A DNA stretch of 64,000 bases from Caldilineaceae bacterium (GCA_018003515.1 JAGNDO010000002.1:1-64000), one strand, 5' to 3'. Shown: positions 38,103 to 46,784, counted from the stretch's first letter. Notes: generated by a model not told the origin, from the letters alone. Translations and numbers: made by a program.

Positions 38103-39311
38103 TCACCCGGCCAGCCACTCCGCCGCCCACCAGGTCAAAATTAACAGATGGGCGCAGCCTCGGCCCAGGGGATCCGGGTTTACCCACTCCCCCGTGCGGT
38201 GGGCGTCCCCGCCCAGGGTGATGCCCACGCAGACCGCGGGGATGCCCTGGCTGAGGGGAATGTTGGCGTCCGTGCTGCTGATGCGCATGTCGGAGGCCTC
38301 CGATACCCCGGCGGCGGTCAATGCGCGACTGGCGGCCTGGACCAAAAAGTGGTCCTTGGGGATCTCCCCGGCCGGCCGGTCGCCGATCACCGCCATCTCA
38401 ATGCGTACATCCGGTTCGGTTGCCACGGCTTGTTGATGCCGTTCTACGATAGTTTGGGCCTGGGTGACCAGTTCGGCCAGGGCCTGGGGTGATTCGCTGC
38501 GCATGTCCAGTTCCAGATGGGCTTCCTGGGCAATGGTGTTCACCGAGGTGCCACCCCAGATCCGCCCGATGTTGAAGCTGGTTTTCGGCCGTTTGGCCAC
38601 TTTGAGCCGAGAAAGATCTGCGGCCAACCGCACCAGCACATGGATGGCGCTGCCCGCTCCAAAATCTCCCCAACTGTGGCCGCCGGGCGCATGGGCGGTG
38701 ATGCGCAGCCGCTTGGACCCCAAGGCTCGATGCACGATCCGGGTCAATCCCATGCCTTCGATGACGATGGAGGCCCCCAAGCCATGAGGCAGGCGAGAAA
38801 GTCGGGCCACCGCCGCCCGCATCCCCTTCAGATCCCCCAAGCCTTCTTCGCCGCTGTTGGCCACAAACCACACATCCACAGGCGGACGCCCATCCGGCTT
38901 GGCTGCCAACCGCTGCATAGTCTCGGCCACGGTCAGCAGCCCGGCCACCCCGGTGGAGTTGTCCCCGATGCCGGGACCATAGATGCGTCCGTCCTGGGCA
39001 TCCCGGCGCACGGAGAGATCTGTGGATAGGGGGAAGACCGTGTCCGTGTGGGCGCTGATCATGAGGGCCGGGCCAGGCTTTTGGCCGGGGATGCGCCCAT
39101 ACACATTGCGCTCGTCGTCCTGGTCCACATCGACCAAGCCCAAACGGCGCATGGCCGCCATCACCCAGGCCGCCCGCTCCGTCTCCTGGCCTGTGGGCGC
39201 CGGGATCTGCTGGATCTGCACACACAGATCCGCGATCCGGGCTTGCTGTTGAGCCAGATCCCTGGTCGCCTCCGCCACCTGGGACGGCAAATTCCATCGG
39301 TGTTGTGCCAT
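38103..39311 (-). CDS. M20-family metallopeptidase
   Basis: 402 residues. The di-zinc site is visible in SAHTDTVFPL, GPGIGDNSTGVAGL, VANSGEEGLGDLKGMR and the final histidine GGDAHRTGEWV. The dimerisation domain (HAPGGHSWGDFGAGSAIHVL) matches the PepT/ArgE-DapE branch. It probably cleaves peptides or N-acyl amino acids; the closest role may be tripeptide or aminoacyl hydrolysis. It lies between the Thr T-box and thrS, so the T-box probably couples it to threonine supply. The start ATG 39311 was chosen because the upstream open frame (to 39668) reads through the T-box leader. Ribosome site is weak (GGGGGA). Confidence 0.9.
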   Translation of the reverse strand: MAQHRWNLPSQVAEATRDLAQQQARIADLCVQIQQIPAPTGQETERAAWVMAAMRRLGLVDVDQDDERNVYGRIPGQKPGPALMISAHTDTVFPLSTDLSVRRDAQDGRIYGPGIGDNSTGVAGLLTVAETMQRLAAKPDGRPPVDVWFVANSGEEGLGDLKGMRAAVARLSRLPHGLGASIVIEGMGLTRIVHRALGSKRLRITAHAPGGHSWGDFGAGSAIHVLVRLAADLSRLKVAKRPKTSFNIGRIWGGTSVNTIAQEAHLELDMRSESPQALAELVTQAQTIVERHQQAVATEPDVRIEMAVIGDRPAGEIPKDHFLVQAASRALTAAGVSEASDMRISSTDANIPLSQGIPAVCVGITLGGDAHRTGEWVNPDPLGRGCAHLLILTWWAAEWLAG

Positions 39312-39362
39312 TATTTTCCCCCGAGGGTCAAAAAGGTGACGGAAATCCGGTAAACCTGATCG

Positions 39363-39397
39363 GTCCCCTCCCCAATCTGGGGAGGGTAGGGTGGGGT
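39363..39397. repeat. CCCTCCCCAATCTGGGGAGGG hairpin repeat
   Basis: CCCCTCCCCAATCTGGGGAG followed by GGTAGGGTGGGG, one copy of the hairpin B type also seen at 17697-17803, 23588-23727 and 59963-60009. It stands between the T-box terminator and the M20 gene. Confidence 0.7.
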
Positions 39398-39417
39398 TTC
39401 TCTGGTCGCAAAAGAAC

Positions 39418-39446
39418 AAAAAACCCCGTCCCAATGGGACGGGGTT
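39418..39446 (-). terminator. Regulated terminator of the T-box leader
   Basis: ACCCCGTCCC / GGGACGGGGT with an ATT loop, followed by TTTTTT on the leftward transcript. Confidence 0.85.
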
Positions 39447-39667
39447 CACCCGTGGTTCCACCCAACTTATCCGTCGTGCGCCCCAAGGCTTTTGGGGTTC
39501 GACGAATCGCTTGAGGGCCGATAACGGAGCCAGCCGGAGGGGCTTAGTGGGTCCGAAGACCGTTCTGCCCATCGCTCCCAGGGGGTTTTCCGAGAAGGTC
39601 TCTACAGCGACTTTCAGCCAATGGTCGCTGTTCTCTGCAAGGTTGCTGCTCGTACTCGTCCTGGTCA
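39418..39667 (-). promoter_or_regulatory. T-box riboswitch, threonine specifier
   Basis: The leftward leader carries GGGTGGAACCACG (39463-39451), the T-box core that binds the uncharged tRNA acceptor end, directly followed by a GC hairpin and T-run. Stem I is closed by CCAGG (39664-39660) and CCTGG (39582-39578), includes AGTA on the 5' side, an inner hairpin ACAGCGAC / GTCGCTGT, and on the 3' side GAAAACCCC. Aligned with the glyQS leader (GAAAGGC), the specifier triplet is ACC (39586-39584), a threonine codon. Uncharged tRNA-Thr would stabilise the antiterminator and switch on the M20 peptidase and thrS downstream. The specificity is inferred, but the downstream thrS agrees with it. Confidence 0.85.
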
Positions 39668-39681
39668 ACGCATTACTCTAT

Positions 39682-39715
39682 AAAAGAAGCCGAGTTTTTT
39701 GAAAAACTCGGCTTC
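39682..39715 (-). terminator. Intrinsic terminator of tRNA-Val
   Basis: GAAGCCGAGTTTTT and AAAAACTCGGCTTC pair over 14 bases and are followed by TTTT, 8 bases past the tRNA end. It separates the tRNA transcript from the T-box leader. Confidence 0.8.
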
Positions 39716-39719
39716 CAAA

Positions 39720-39796
<77 letters not shown>

Positions 39797-39809
39797 GTAC
39801 GTGAAAAGC

Positions 39810-39838
39810 AGTATAGCATAGGTGGATGGGTGGTGCAA
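39810..39838 (-). promoter_or_regulatory. Promoter of tRNA-Val
   Basis: Reading leftward, TTGCAC (39838-39833), a 17-base spacer and TATACT (39815-39810). Confidence 0.7.
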
Positions 39839-39841
39839 AAG

Positions 39842-39924
39842 TTTGGGGGGATTGGGGATTGGGGATTGGGTAGATTGGGTAGATTGCCAAGCTTCCCAAT
39901 CCCTAATCCCCAATCCCTAACTCC
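39842..39924. repeat. Heptad (GGGGATT/AATCCCC) inverted array
   Basis: Left units GGGGGATTGGGGATTGGGGA face right units CCCAATCCCTAATCCCCAAT. It ends four bases from the stop of the LON-like gene. Confidence 0.75.
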
Positions 39925-39928
39925 CGAC

Positions 39929-40702
39929 TCAGTTCGGAAAAATGTACCCGGTCGGCCCGCTGCTCATGGCCAGGACTTGTTGCTGGGTGTCAAGGGTGTA
40001 TTGGAGCAGTTGGAGTTCTCGGCCCAGGTAGAAGTTTTCCCAGTCCAGCATTTCGGGGACGCCGGCTTGGGCCAGGATCTTTTGTTTCTCTTCCGGGTTC
40101 ACCTGCATGGCGATGCCGATCAACATGGCCAGGGTGGTGGGGTCTTCGGGGATCTGGGCCAGGTTGAGCTGGGCCCCCGTACTCTTGGCCAGCAACCCCA
40201 CATAGCGCAAAATCTTGGGCCGAATGCGGTTGGCCATGACCAGAGCTTGGGTGGTGCTGCCGTTGAGGATGGGGTAGTGGCTGACCTCGGCACTCAGATA
40301 GGCATGGGTGGTATCGTCCAGCTTTTCGATGCGGAAGCGCCGGGTGCCCACGGTCATGATGTTCATGCGCCCGTCGGCCTGCTTCTCCACCTTGGTGATG
40401 CGGGCCGCGGTGCCGATCTCGTGGGGGATGGCCGGGCCGCCGCTCTCCTGGCCCTCCCGGATCATCACCACGCCGAAGGGGCTTTGATTCTCCAAACAGT
40501 GGTGGATCATCTCCCGATAGCGCGGCTCGAAGATGTGCAAAGGCAACATCATGCCCGGAAAGAGGGCGGTGCGCAAGGGAAATAGGGGTAGGTGCATGGG
40601 TTCCATCGGCTGCTCTGGGTTAGAAATTCTGCCGGACCCGGCGTGATGGTCGGCATGACGCCAAAAGGACTGGGCGTTTTGAGATCGGTTGCTGTCGCTC
40701 AT
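39929..40702 (-). CDS. LON N-terminal (substrate-binding) domain protein
   Basis: 257 residues. The LON-N domain spans about residues 34-230: LPLFPLRTALFPGMMLPLHI, FEPRYREMIHHCLENQSPFG, IGTAARITKVEKQADGRMNI and GTRRFRIEKL. There is no AAA or protease part, so this is the stand-alone form, whose function is poorly known (possibly substrate recognition). ATG 40702 is used; an internal ATG at 40606 (EPMHLPLFPL) just before the domain is also possible, as no clear ribosome site marks either. The frame is open to 40789, but that stretch is repeat DNA. Confidence 0.82.
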   Translation of the reverse strand: MSDSNRSQNAQSFWRHADHHAGSGRISNPEQPMEPMHLPLFPLRTALFPGMMLPLHIFEPRYREMIHHCLENQSPFGVVMIREGQESGGPAIPHEIGTAARITKVEKQADGRMNIMTVGTRRFRIEKLDDTTHAYLSAEVSHYPILNGSTTQALVMANRIRPKILRYVGLLAKSTGAQLNLAQIPEDPTTLAMLIGIAMQVNPEEKQKILAQAGVPEMLDWENFYLGRELQLLQYTLDTQQQVLAMSSGPTGYIFPN

Positions 40703-40731
40703 TGTAAAAACCAAACCTTTGGGACTTGAGG

Positions 40732-40805
40732 TGAAACGTGATGCGTGAAGTCGTTCGCAATCATTCGCGTTATACGCATCACGTTTCACGCATCATGTTT
40801 CACTT
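40732..40805. repeat. GTGATGCGTGAAAC inverted repeat
   Basis: GTGAAACGTGATGCGTGA on the left faces TCACGTTTCACGCATCATG on the right. It lies between truD's stop (40810) and the LON gene start. Confidence 0.65.
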
Positions 40806-40809
40806 TGAC

Positions 40810-41922
40810 TTACTCATCCTCGTCCGATCCCACATCCGGGATGTGGGTCAGGTCAACTTTCATGATTTCGCTCAACACGGTGGTGGCATAGGATCCCTTC
40901 AACAGGGAAAACTGAACCACCAGAGTGTCGCCGTCATCCCCGGCCCTGATGGTCAGATCCGGCACAAGAAGCCGCCCGATGCGCCGGGTGCCTTGGATGC
41001 GGGCCTTGGCGAAGTGCTCGAAGGTGACGGAGGATTCGGCCCACACCGCGGCTTCCAACTCGCCGGACGGTCCCGATGCATCCCACATCTTTGGCCCATA
41101 CACCGGGGCGGTGAAGGTGATCTCCTGGGCAGCGTAGCGGGGCTGCTCGACCTCGGCGTCCTCCACCTGGAACATGCCGCCCGTGGCGTACTTTTTGGCC
41201 ACGTCCCCGGCCAAGATCTGCTCGAAGAGACCCCGTTCGATCCGTTCGGTCAAATAGCGGTTGCACATGTAGCTCTGATAGCTGGAGATCATCAGGCGGC
41301 GCAGCCAGCGGTCTTTGATAAAGCGCTTGCCTTGCACAATCGCCAGCCCCCGGCGCACGTTGTCTCCGTTGATGCCCAAGCGTTGTGGGCCATAATAGTT
41401 GGGCAACCCCGTGCGCAGCAGCTCGTTGGCGATGGCCTGGGCCTGGGGCAAAGCCTCCGCGGCCGGCATGGCCATCCCCGTGATGGTGATGGTGAAGCGG
41501 TTGCCGATTAGGTGGCCGACCTTGAGCTTGTTCCTATGCAGCTTGGCCCAGTGAACCGTCACTGGCAAGGCATCGGCCACCCGCTGGGGCAAGGCGGCCA
41601 CCCCGTCGGCGTCCATAAAGCCCACGTTGACGCTGAAGGTCTGGGTGGTGCGGGCGTACTTGTCCTTCATGCCTGCAAAACCTACCTGCTGCTCGGAAAC
41701 CTTGAAGAGCTTGGCCAGTTGGCCCTGCACCTCTTTGGTGGTCAGCCCCTCTTTGGTCAAGTTGATGTAGGCGTGCTGGCCATCGCCTTGGGGGTCGTAA
41801 AGAGGCAACTCCTCCACAACAAAATGGTCCGGTGTGGACCGCAACGCCCCACCGATACCGGGCAGGTTGGCGGTGATAAAGGGAACTTCGAGAATGGGAT
41901 CGAACTCGTTTGTTTCAGTCAT
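40810..41922 (-). CDS. truD: tRNA pseudouridine(13) synthase TruD
   Basis: 370 residues. The catalytic aspartate sits in FAGMKDKYARTTQTFSV; the N-terminal VVEELPLYDPQGDGQHAYIN and HRNKLKVGHLIGNRFTITI are typical of TruD. The insertion domain is present (RRLMISSYQSYMCNRYLTER). It makes pseudouridine at position 13 of tRNA-Glu in E. coli. The start ATG 41922 is supported by conservation of the N-terminal strand. It stands alone between the LON gene and the restriction-modification pair. Confidence 0.93.
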   Translation of the reverse strand: MTETNEFDPILEVPFITANLPGIGGALRSTPDHFVVEELPLYDPQGDGQHAYINLTKEGLTTKEVQGQLAKLFKVSEQQVGFAGMKDKYARTTQTFSVNVGFMDADGVAALPQRVADALPVTVHWAKLHRNKLKVGHLIGNRFTITITGMAMPAAEALPQAQAIANELLRTGLPNYYGPQRLGINGDNVRRGLAIVQGKRFIKDRWLRRLMISSYQSYMCNRYLTERIERGLFEQILAGDVAKKYATGGMFQVEDAEVEQPRYAAQEITFTAPVYGPKMWDASGPSGELEAAVWAESSVTFEHFAKARIQGTRRIGRLLVPDLTIRAGDDGDTLVVQFSLLKGSYATTVLSEIMKVDLTHIPDVGSDEDE

Positions 41923-42015
41923 TGTGATAGAAAGAGTACCATGTGTTTAGGAGTTTTGGAAGGAAGAAAGGTTCCAGAAGGTGGAGGAAGAGCCGAAAAA
42001 ACATGGGTTTCAATT

Positions 42016-42996
42016 TTAATCCGGTATGCCTGTCAAGGAAACGATACGGTTTCGGAAATTGTGCCATGCATCACTTCCTGACGTTTCGAGATCGTCAAGG
42101 TGATAAAATTGGTTGGTGGATGGCGACTCGCGTTTCGCTTGATCAATATCGAGTCCCATTACGTTGAAAACCGTCCAGCATTCCACAAACCCCATCTGTC
42201 GAGCTTTTTGATGGCTTTTCTCGGCTTCTCCCAATCGATTATGGATGTTGGAATAATCGGTTCCGCCTTTCACCTCGATAGCAATGATATTGCGAAATCC
42301 GCCTGACGACATTCTTTCTCGAATAATGATGTCTGGGTCTGGGGCAAATTCTATCAATACTTGGCGACCTGCTGCGTTTAGGACATCAATAAGGGTGGAA
42401 CCCGATGATTGCGCATGGTGGGCTACGATACCGTGGATCGCATCAAAGACTTTTGCAATCGCCGAAACGCCTTTAGCGACGTTACTACTGCCACGCAATT
42501 GAGGTCCAAGTGTCAGAAGAGTCAGATCATCCAGTAAATTTCGACTTATCCGTTTGGCACCTATCTGATCCATCAGGAAACAGGCACTCTGAGTGAGGGC
42601 TGTACAGATCTCAAGAAGCCTTTGTTCGGCGACTTTTGAAATCTTTCCCTTCTCTTCCATGCTTTTGAACGGGGATGTCCCAAATGCAGATTTGTAGAAC
42701 TCTTTCTTGCTATAGCCAAGCAACAGTCGATAATAGCTCAATAGTTGTGGGGTTTGGGTCAAAATGCATGGAACAGGGAACAATAATTCTCCCCTCAGTC
42801 CATTCTGAGCCAAGCCACTCAAGTACGATCCTGGTACGATGGATGCTAATTCCGCATCTACTTTGGCAATATCGATCTGTCCTACCGTACGCCCCAGGGC
42901 TTCTTGAAGATAAAGATCACGCGCTTGGTTGAGTAAAAAAGCGAAGTCAACCTGCAATTGTGGAATTGGGACATTAATCATCGGCGGCGTATTCAT
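42016..42996 (-). CDS. XcyI/Cfr9I-like type II restriction endonuclease
   Basis: 326 residues. It resembles XcyI-family enzymes throughout, for example GLRGELLFPVPCILTQTPQL, YYRLLLGYSKKEFYKSAFGT, LTLLTLGPQLRG, the nuclease core FAPDPDIII..AIEVKGGTDY and SNIHNRLGEAEKSHQKARQM. The PD-(D/E)XK residues are the Asp of PDPD and the Glu and Lys of IEVKGG. Known members (XcyI, XmaI, Cfr9I) cut C^CCGGG; that specificity is inferred here. The start ATG 42996 overlaps the 3' end of the methyltransferase gene by 23 bases (42981 is another candidate). The GC content is far below that of truD and of the downstream genes, consistent with recent acquisition. Confidence 0.85.
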   Translation of the reverse strand: MNTPPMINVPIPQLQVDFAFLLNQARDLYLQEALGRTVGQIDIAKVDAELASIVPGSYLSGLAQNGLRGELLFPVPCILTQTPQLLSYYRLLLGYSKKEFYKSAFGTSPFKSMEEKGKISKVAEQRLLEICTALTQSACFLMDQIGAKRISRNLLDDLTLLTLGPQLRGSSNVAKGVSAIAKVFDAIHGIVAHHAQSSGSTLIDVLNAAGRQVLIEFAPDPDIIIRERMSSGGFRNIIAIEVKGGTDYSNIHNRLGEAEKSHQKARQMGFVECWTVFNVMGLDIDQAKRESPSTNQFYHLDDLETSGSDAWHNFRNRIVSLTGIPD

Positions 42997-43873
42997 AGGG
43001 GACTTCTTTCTCGAAGATTTCAATATGTGAGGGATCGATCCTTAAACGATTTGCGGCAATTTGTACATATTCTGGATTCAATTCGATACCCAAAAATTTC
43101 CGTGAATGCTGTTGGCAGACCAAGCCGACAGTACCCGATCCAAAAAAAGGGTCAAGCACCAAATCTTGTTCCCGACTCCCAGCCAAAATACAGGGCTTGA
43201 TCAGATTTGGCGGGAATGTGGCAAAATGAGCATCAGCAAACGGCTGCGTGTTCACACTCCACACGCTACGCCGATTGCGTGTACGATTGCCAACTGGTTC
43301 GCGAACAGACTCGTAATCGTAGTAATATTTTTCAGACTTTGTTAGAAGAAAGATATACTCGTGGACTCGTGTAGGTCGATCTTTCACACTTTCCGGCATA
43401 CCGTTGGGTTTATGCCAAATGATATCGCTTCTGAGATACCATCCATCATCTTGCAGTGCAAATGCTAGTTTCCATGGGATTCCAAGTAAATCCTTTGGTT
43501 TTAACCCATCAGGTGTATCTGGTCGAACATTCATGGCACGCGCCGGATTTTTCTTGTCTGGCGCTCGCCACCGTCTATTGCCACTTGTAAATCCATCTCC
43601 GATATTAAGCCATAAAGTACCATCTGGCTTCAACACACGTCGAACCTGAGAAAAAACGAGAGTTAAATTTTGAATATACTCGTCTAAGGTTTCCTCAAGT
43701 CCAATTTGGCCGACTATGTCATAATCGCGTAAACCCCAATATGGCGGCGAGGTAACCACGCACTGAACATGTTCATTCGGAAAAGACTGAAGAACACTTA
43801 ACGTGTTTCCGTGAACGATACATGATCCTTCTTGGCTGGGATCAAATAATGGTATGGTCTTCATATTGAGCAT
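42974..43873 (-). CDS. N4-cytosine/N6-adenine-type DNA methyltransferase (partner of XcyI-like nuclease)
   Basis: 299 residues, beta-class order: motif IV TSPPYWGLRDY (41-51) comes first, motif I VLDPFFGSGTVGLV near 240-255 comes late. The SPPY form is typical of N4-methylcytosine enzymes; M.XcyI and M.Cfr9I are of this kind. It protects the host from the nuclease encoded next to it by methylating the shared site, probably CCCGGG. The long insert between the motifs (RRWRAPDKKNPARAMNVRPD) would hold the target-recognition part. ATG 43864 is an alternative start. As with its partner, base use differs from the flanks. Confidence 0.9.
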   Translation of the reverse strand: MLNMKTIPLFDPSQEGSCIVHGNTLSVLQSFPNEHVQCVVTSPPYWGLRDYDIVGQIGLEETLDEYIQNLTLVFSQVRRVLKPDGTLWLNIGDGFTSGNRRWRAPDKKNPARAMNVRPDTPDGLKPKDLLGIPWKLAFALQDDGWYLRSDIIWHKPNGMPESVKDRPTRVHEYIFLLTKSEKYYYDYESVREPVGNRTRNRRSVWSVNTQPFADAHFATFPPNLIKPCILAGSREQDLVLDPFFGSGTVGLVCQQHSRKFLGIELNPEYVQIAANRLRIDPSHIEIFEKEVPYEYAADD

Positions 43874-43920
43874 AGGAAACTATCCAAGCGTGAACGGTTT
43901 TACTGTCTTCTGGTAGGTGG

Positions 43921-44553
43921 CTAATCACGAAAGAAGATCGTCGTGTAAGAGATCGGCGACCCTTGATGTCCGCCGAAGCGGAAACCGGCGGCCTCGACCA
44001 GAGTGCGCACGCTCTTGGGCGGCAAATAAGCGGGCAAAAAGATTTCCTCGCCCACCACCAGCCGGGCTTCGGGCTTGAGTACCCGGTGGATCTCCGCCAA
44101 GGCCAGCGCCCGGTCGGGGATCTCGGACAGCACGGCCATGAGCACGGCCAGATCCATGCTGGCGTCTTGCATGGGGAGGCGGTACGCGCCCCGATGCTCG
44201 AAGCGCACTCGGTCATTCAGCCCGGCCTCGGTGATCCGCACATGGGCCTTGTCGATCATGGCCTTTTGCAGATCCACGGCGTGGACCCGGCCCGTCGGTC
44301 CCACCAATTTGGCCATCTCCACGGTGAAGGTCCCCGTGCCGCAGCCCACCTCCACCACCTGCATCCCCGGCTCATAGCCAAAGACCGCGGCAGTCTGGGC
44401 CGGTGCGCGCAAGGTCAGCCGAGCCGGATTGTCCAACAGCCCGGCAAATTGATGCGGGAGGGGCCGGGGATCCAACGCACAGGCTGCCCGATATCCAATA
44501 TGGGAACCGATGACCACGCCACCGGCCAGGGAAAAGATGTTTGTGATGCCCAT
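43921..44553 (-). CDS. Class I SAM-dependent methyltransferase (UbiE-like)
   Basis: 210 residues. The SAM pocket is VVEVGCGTGTFTVEMAKLVG (about 67-86) with AVDLQKAMIDKAH as motif II and LPMQDASMDLAVLMAVLSEI as the post-II stretch; the end FLPAYLPPKSVRTLVEAAGF, GHQGSPISYTTIFF is UbiE/COQ5-like. An N-terminal hydrophobic stretch (ITNIFSLAGGVVIGSHIGYR) might attach it to the membrane, where a lipid or quinone substrate would be. The substrate cannot be assigned. Confidence 0.85.
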   Translation of the reverse strand: MGITNIFSLAGGVVIGSHIGYRAACALDPRPLPHQFAGLLDNPARLTLRAPAQTAAVFGYEPGMQVVEVGCGTGTFTVEMAKLVGPTGRVHAVDLQKAMIDKAHVRITEAGLNDRVRFEHRGAYRLPMQDASMDLAVLMAVLSEIPDRALALAEIHRVLKPEARLVVGEEIFLPAYLPPKSVRTLVEAAGFRFGGHQGSPISYTTIFFRD

Positions 44554-44569
44554 GGGATTGACCTTTTTA

Positions 44570-44593
44570 TCGAGTGTCGTGTATCGAGTATTT
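44570..44593. repeat. TCGAGTATCG-family repeat copy
   Basis: TATCGAGTGTCGTGTATCGAGTAT-type words, the same as in the arms at 9-39, here as a single arm upstream of a methyltransferase gene. Confidence 0.55.
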
Positions 44594-44629
44594 TGTGGAA
44601 TACAGACGTTGTTTCTTCACATGAGCCAG

Positions 44630-44728
44630 CGTCGGTTGAGTAGCCGCCGCCGAAATCTCCGCTGACCATTCGGGTACTCGGCGGCGTATCGAAACCTGTT
44701 ACGGATCGGTCGGGCTACTCAACCTGCG
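44630..44728. mobile_element. MITE-like element, short relative of 11535-11684
   Basis: GGTTGAGTAGC at one end and GCTACTCAACC at the other, with internal AAATCTCCGCTGACC and GTATCGAAACC, shared with the longer element in reverse. Confidence 0.6.
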
Positions 44729-44750
44729 TTCGCCATTCGCCATTTGCCCG
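44729..44750. repeat. GCGAATGGC heptad fragment at the ArsA stop
   Basis: TTCGCCATTCGCCATTTGCC, one base from the stop codon (44752-44754) of the ArsA gene; same heptad family as 55083-55197. Confidence 0.6.
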
Positions 44751-44751
44751 T

Positions 44752-45948
44752 TTACGCGGCAGGCGGGAAGCGCACAGTCAGGATGCCGTTCTCGAAGGTG
44801 GCCCCGGCGGCGTTGCGTTGGGCCAGGACCGCGGGGAGGAGCAGTTCCCGTTTGAAGTTGCCGATGGTGACGAAGAGTTCGTCCCCCCGCTTGGTCAGCT
44901 TGACCTTGTTCAATTCCAGATGGGGCAGGGGCAGACGCAGGAGGAAGTCCTCGCCGGATTCTTCCAGGGTTTGGGCCGCGCCTCGGTGGAAGATCTGGCC
45001 TGGATCTTGGTCGCCAAAGAGGGTGCGGGCCAGGGCGCTAAGTTGGGGCAGCCCCACCATTTCCGTGTTGGCCCAGCCGCCCCGAAAGATGGGCAGAGGA
45101 TAAAAGTCCCGCTCGATCTCGCCCAAATAACGGCTCTGCACCTGCTGCAAGCCGCTCAAATAGGGGTCATCACTCGGCTCAGTGACGGTCACATTGCCCA
45201 CGCCGTCGCTGGTCAGCCCCGGCAGGATGCGGTTGGCGATCACCGCGTCCACGGGATAGCCGAAGAGGTTCAAATAGGTCAGCGCCCGCCCGCCCTCCTT
45301 GATCACCATCTTCTCCGGGTTGAGGACCACCCGATAGCTGGTGATCTCCGGGTCGATCAGGATGGTCTGCAACTCCTTGACCCCCTGCACCAAATTGGGC
45401 AGACCGCCCAGGGGATCCTTGTCGGGCATGATGCGGCGCAACAGACTACCGGCGATGCGGGCCGTGGTGTCGCCCCAACTGAAGAAGCGCTGCACGTACC
45501 ATTGAAAACTCTCGGGCATGGTGAGCAGGCGCATGGTCTCGCCCGTGGGCGCGGCATCCACGATCACCCGGTCATAGTGGCCGTCCCGGGCCTGCTTGTT
45601 GATGTGGAGAAGGCTGACAATCTCCTCCATGCCGGGGATGATGGCCATCTCTTCGGCGATGGCCTTGCTCATGCCCTGTTTGCGCAGGATCGAGCCGAGA
45701 TAGCCCTGCAAATCGCCCCAATGCTCCCGCACCTCGGCCAGGACGTCGATCTCCTGGGCGAAGAGGTTGGGGGCCACTTCCACGGGATGGGGGGCCAGGG
45801 CCGTGTCCAAGCTGTCGGCCAGGCTGTGGGCGATGTCCGTGCTGACCACCAGGGTGCGGAAGCCCAGTTCGGCGCTGCGCAGGGCCGTAGCCGCCGCCAC
45901 CGTGGTCTTGCCCACCCCGCCTTTGCCCAAATAGAGAATGATGCGCAT
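44752..45948 (-). CDS. ArsA/GET3-family ATPase fused to an HSP20-like domain
   Basis: 398 residues. Walker A is the deviant P-loop [18 protein letters not shown] at the very N-terminus; switch I is [14 protein letters not shown], switch [18 protein letters not shown] and the A-loop region follows at [11 protein letters not shown]. Residues about 320-398 form an alpha-crystallin (ArsA_HSP20) domain: [34 protein letters not shown]3 relatives insert or transport hydrophobic cargo; arsenite use is unlikely because no ArsB/ArsR is nearby. The fusion points to protein chaperoning at the membrane. Start ATG 45948 begins exactly at the P-loop; the upstream open frame is repeat DNA. The upstream neighbour is a C-tail-anchored-looking protein. 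Confidence 0.9.
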   Translation of the reverse strand: MRIILYLGKGGVGKTTVAAATALRSAELGFRTLVVSTDIAHSLADSLDTALAPHPVEVAPNLFAQEIDVLAEVREHWGDLQGYLGSILRKQGMSKAIAEEMAIIPGMEEIVSLLHINKQARDGHYDRVIVDAAPTGETMRLLTMPESFQWYVQRFFSWGDTTARIAGSLLRRIMPDKDPLGGLPNLVQGVKELQTILIDPEITSYRVVLNPEKMVIKEGGRALTYLNLFGYPVDAVIANRILPGLTSDGVGNVTVTEPSDDPYLSGLQQVQSRYLGEIERDFYPLPIFRGGWANTEMVGLPQLSALARTLFGDQDPGQIFHRGAAQTLEESGEDFLLRLPLPHLELNKVKLTKRGDELFVTIGNFKRELLLPAVLAQRNAAGATFENGILTVRFPPAA

Positions 45949-45985
45949 GTGTTTGAGATGCCTTGTTGATAGGTTGATTTGTTGA

Positions 45986-46079
45986 TTGGCTGGGAGATTG
46001 GGAGATTGGGAGATTAGGCGATTGGGAGATTTTTTGTGGCGATGGACACAATCGCCCAATCTCCTAATCTCCCAATCTC
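45986..46079. repeat. Octad (GGGAGATT/AATCTCCC) inverted array
   Basis: GGGAGATTGGGAGATTGGGA on the left, AATCTCCTAATCTCCCAATC on the right with GGCGATGGACACAATCG between. It touches the stop codon (46080-46082) of the next gene. Confidence 0.8.
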
Positions 46080-46784
46080 TCACCCCTTCGGCTTACGCCA
46101 CAATGACAGCCCCACCCCGCCCGCCACCAACGCGCCGGCGGCGATGCCATAGGCCGCGGATCGATCCAGCCCGAACCAGCCCCGGATCTGCCACCAAAAG
46201 CGGGGGATCTGGGCCCAATAGGTCCAGCGCCAGCTCCAGGTGCGGCCAATTTGCAACACATATTTGCCCATGTGGTTGTGGGGACTCCACACCACCACAT
46301 AGCAGCGCCCGCCCACCAGGGTGCGGGTATCCACCACGGGGCCGGGATAGTAGCGCACCTGGGTCAGCAGATCCTGGACTGGGGCGATCAGTTCCGTGGG
46401 AGGCGGGGCGACGATGGCGCTGTAGCCGGCGGGGACATCCACGGGCAGCTTTTGCACATCTGCGCTGTAGGGCAGGCTTTGGGCCACCACGCCAAAGGCC
46501 GGGATCACCGAGCCGCCCCGGGGCAGGACCGGCACCACCATCTGCACCCGCAGACGGTCCCCGGCCTGGCAGACCGCGCTGTAGACATGCACCTGCCCAG
46601 GTTGCTCCAGGCGGTTGAAGAGCAACCGTTTGTGGGAAAAATCACTTAGGGGCAGCCCCGTGTTGAGCTTGCCGCCGGGGATGCCGGGGAAGATGGGCGT
46701 GCTGCCCGCCAGATCCACCCCCTGGGCGACCATGTCGTCGTCGGGCTGAATCAGGCTCTTGGGGAAAGTGTCGTTCTTGCTCAC
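46080..46784 (-). CDS. Tail-anchored-looking membrane protein of unknown function
   Basis: 234 residues. One strongly hydrophobic segment near the C-terminus ([20 protein letters not shown]) followed by RKPKG is the only membrane part, so most of the protein faces the cytoplasm or is secreted via an unusual route; there is no signal peptide. The soluble part ([60 protein letters not shown]) is beta-rich; I recognise no family. The GTG start at 46784 has GAGG five to six bases upstream. It is encoded just ahead of the ArsA/GET3-HSP20 gene. Since GET3 inserts tail-anchored proteins, a client or partner relation is tempting but is inference. Confidence 0.65.
   Translation of the reverse strand: MSKNDTFPKSLIQPDDDMVAQGVDLAGSTPIFPGIPGGKLNTGLPLSDFSHKRLLFNRLEQPGQVHVYSAVCQAGDRLRVQMVVPVLPRGGSVIPAFGVVAQSLPYSADVQKLPVDVPAGYSAIVAPPPTELIAPVQDLLTQVRYYPGPVVDTRTLVGGRCYVVVWSPHNHMGKYVLQIGRTWSWRWTYWAQIPRFWWQIRGWFGLDRSAAYGIAAGALVAGGVGLSLWRKPKG

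Noticed and set aside
39312-39668. N-terminal extension of the M20 peptidase
   Set aside because: It reads through the T-box leader and its terminator.
44752-45948. Arsenite efflux ATPase
   Set aside because: No arsB, arsD or arsR nearby and the HSP20 domain points to the GET3/chaperone branch.
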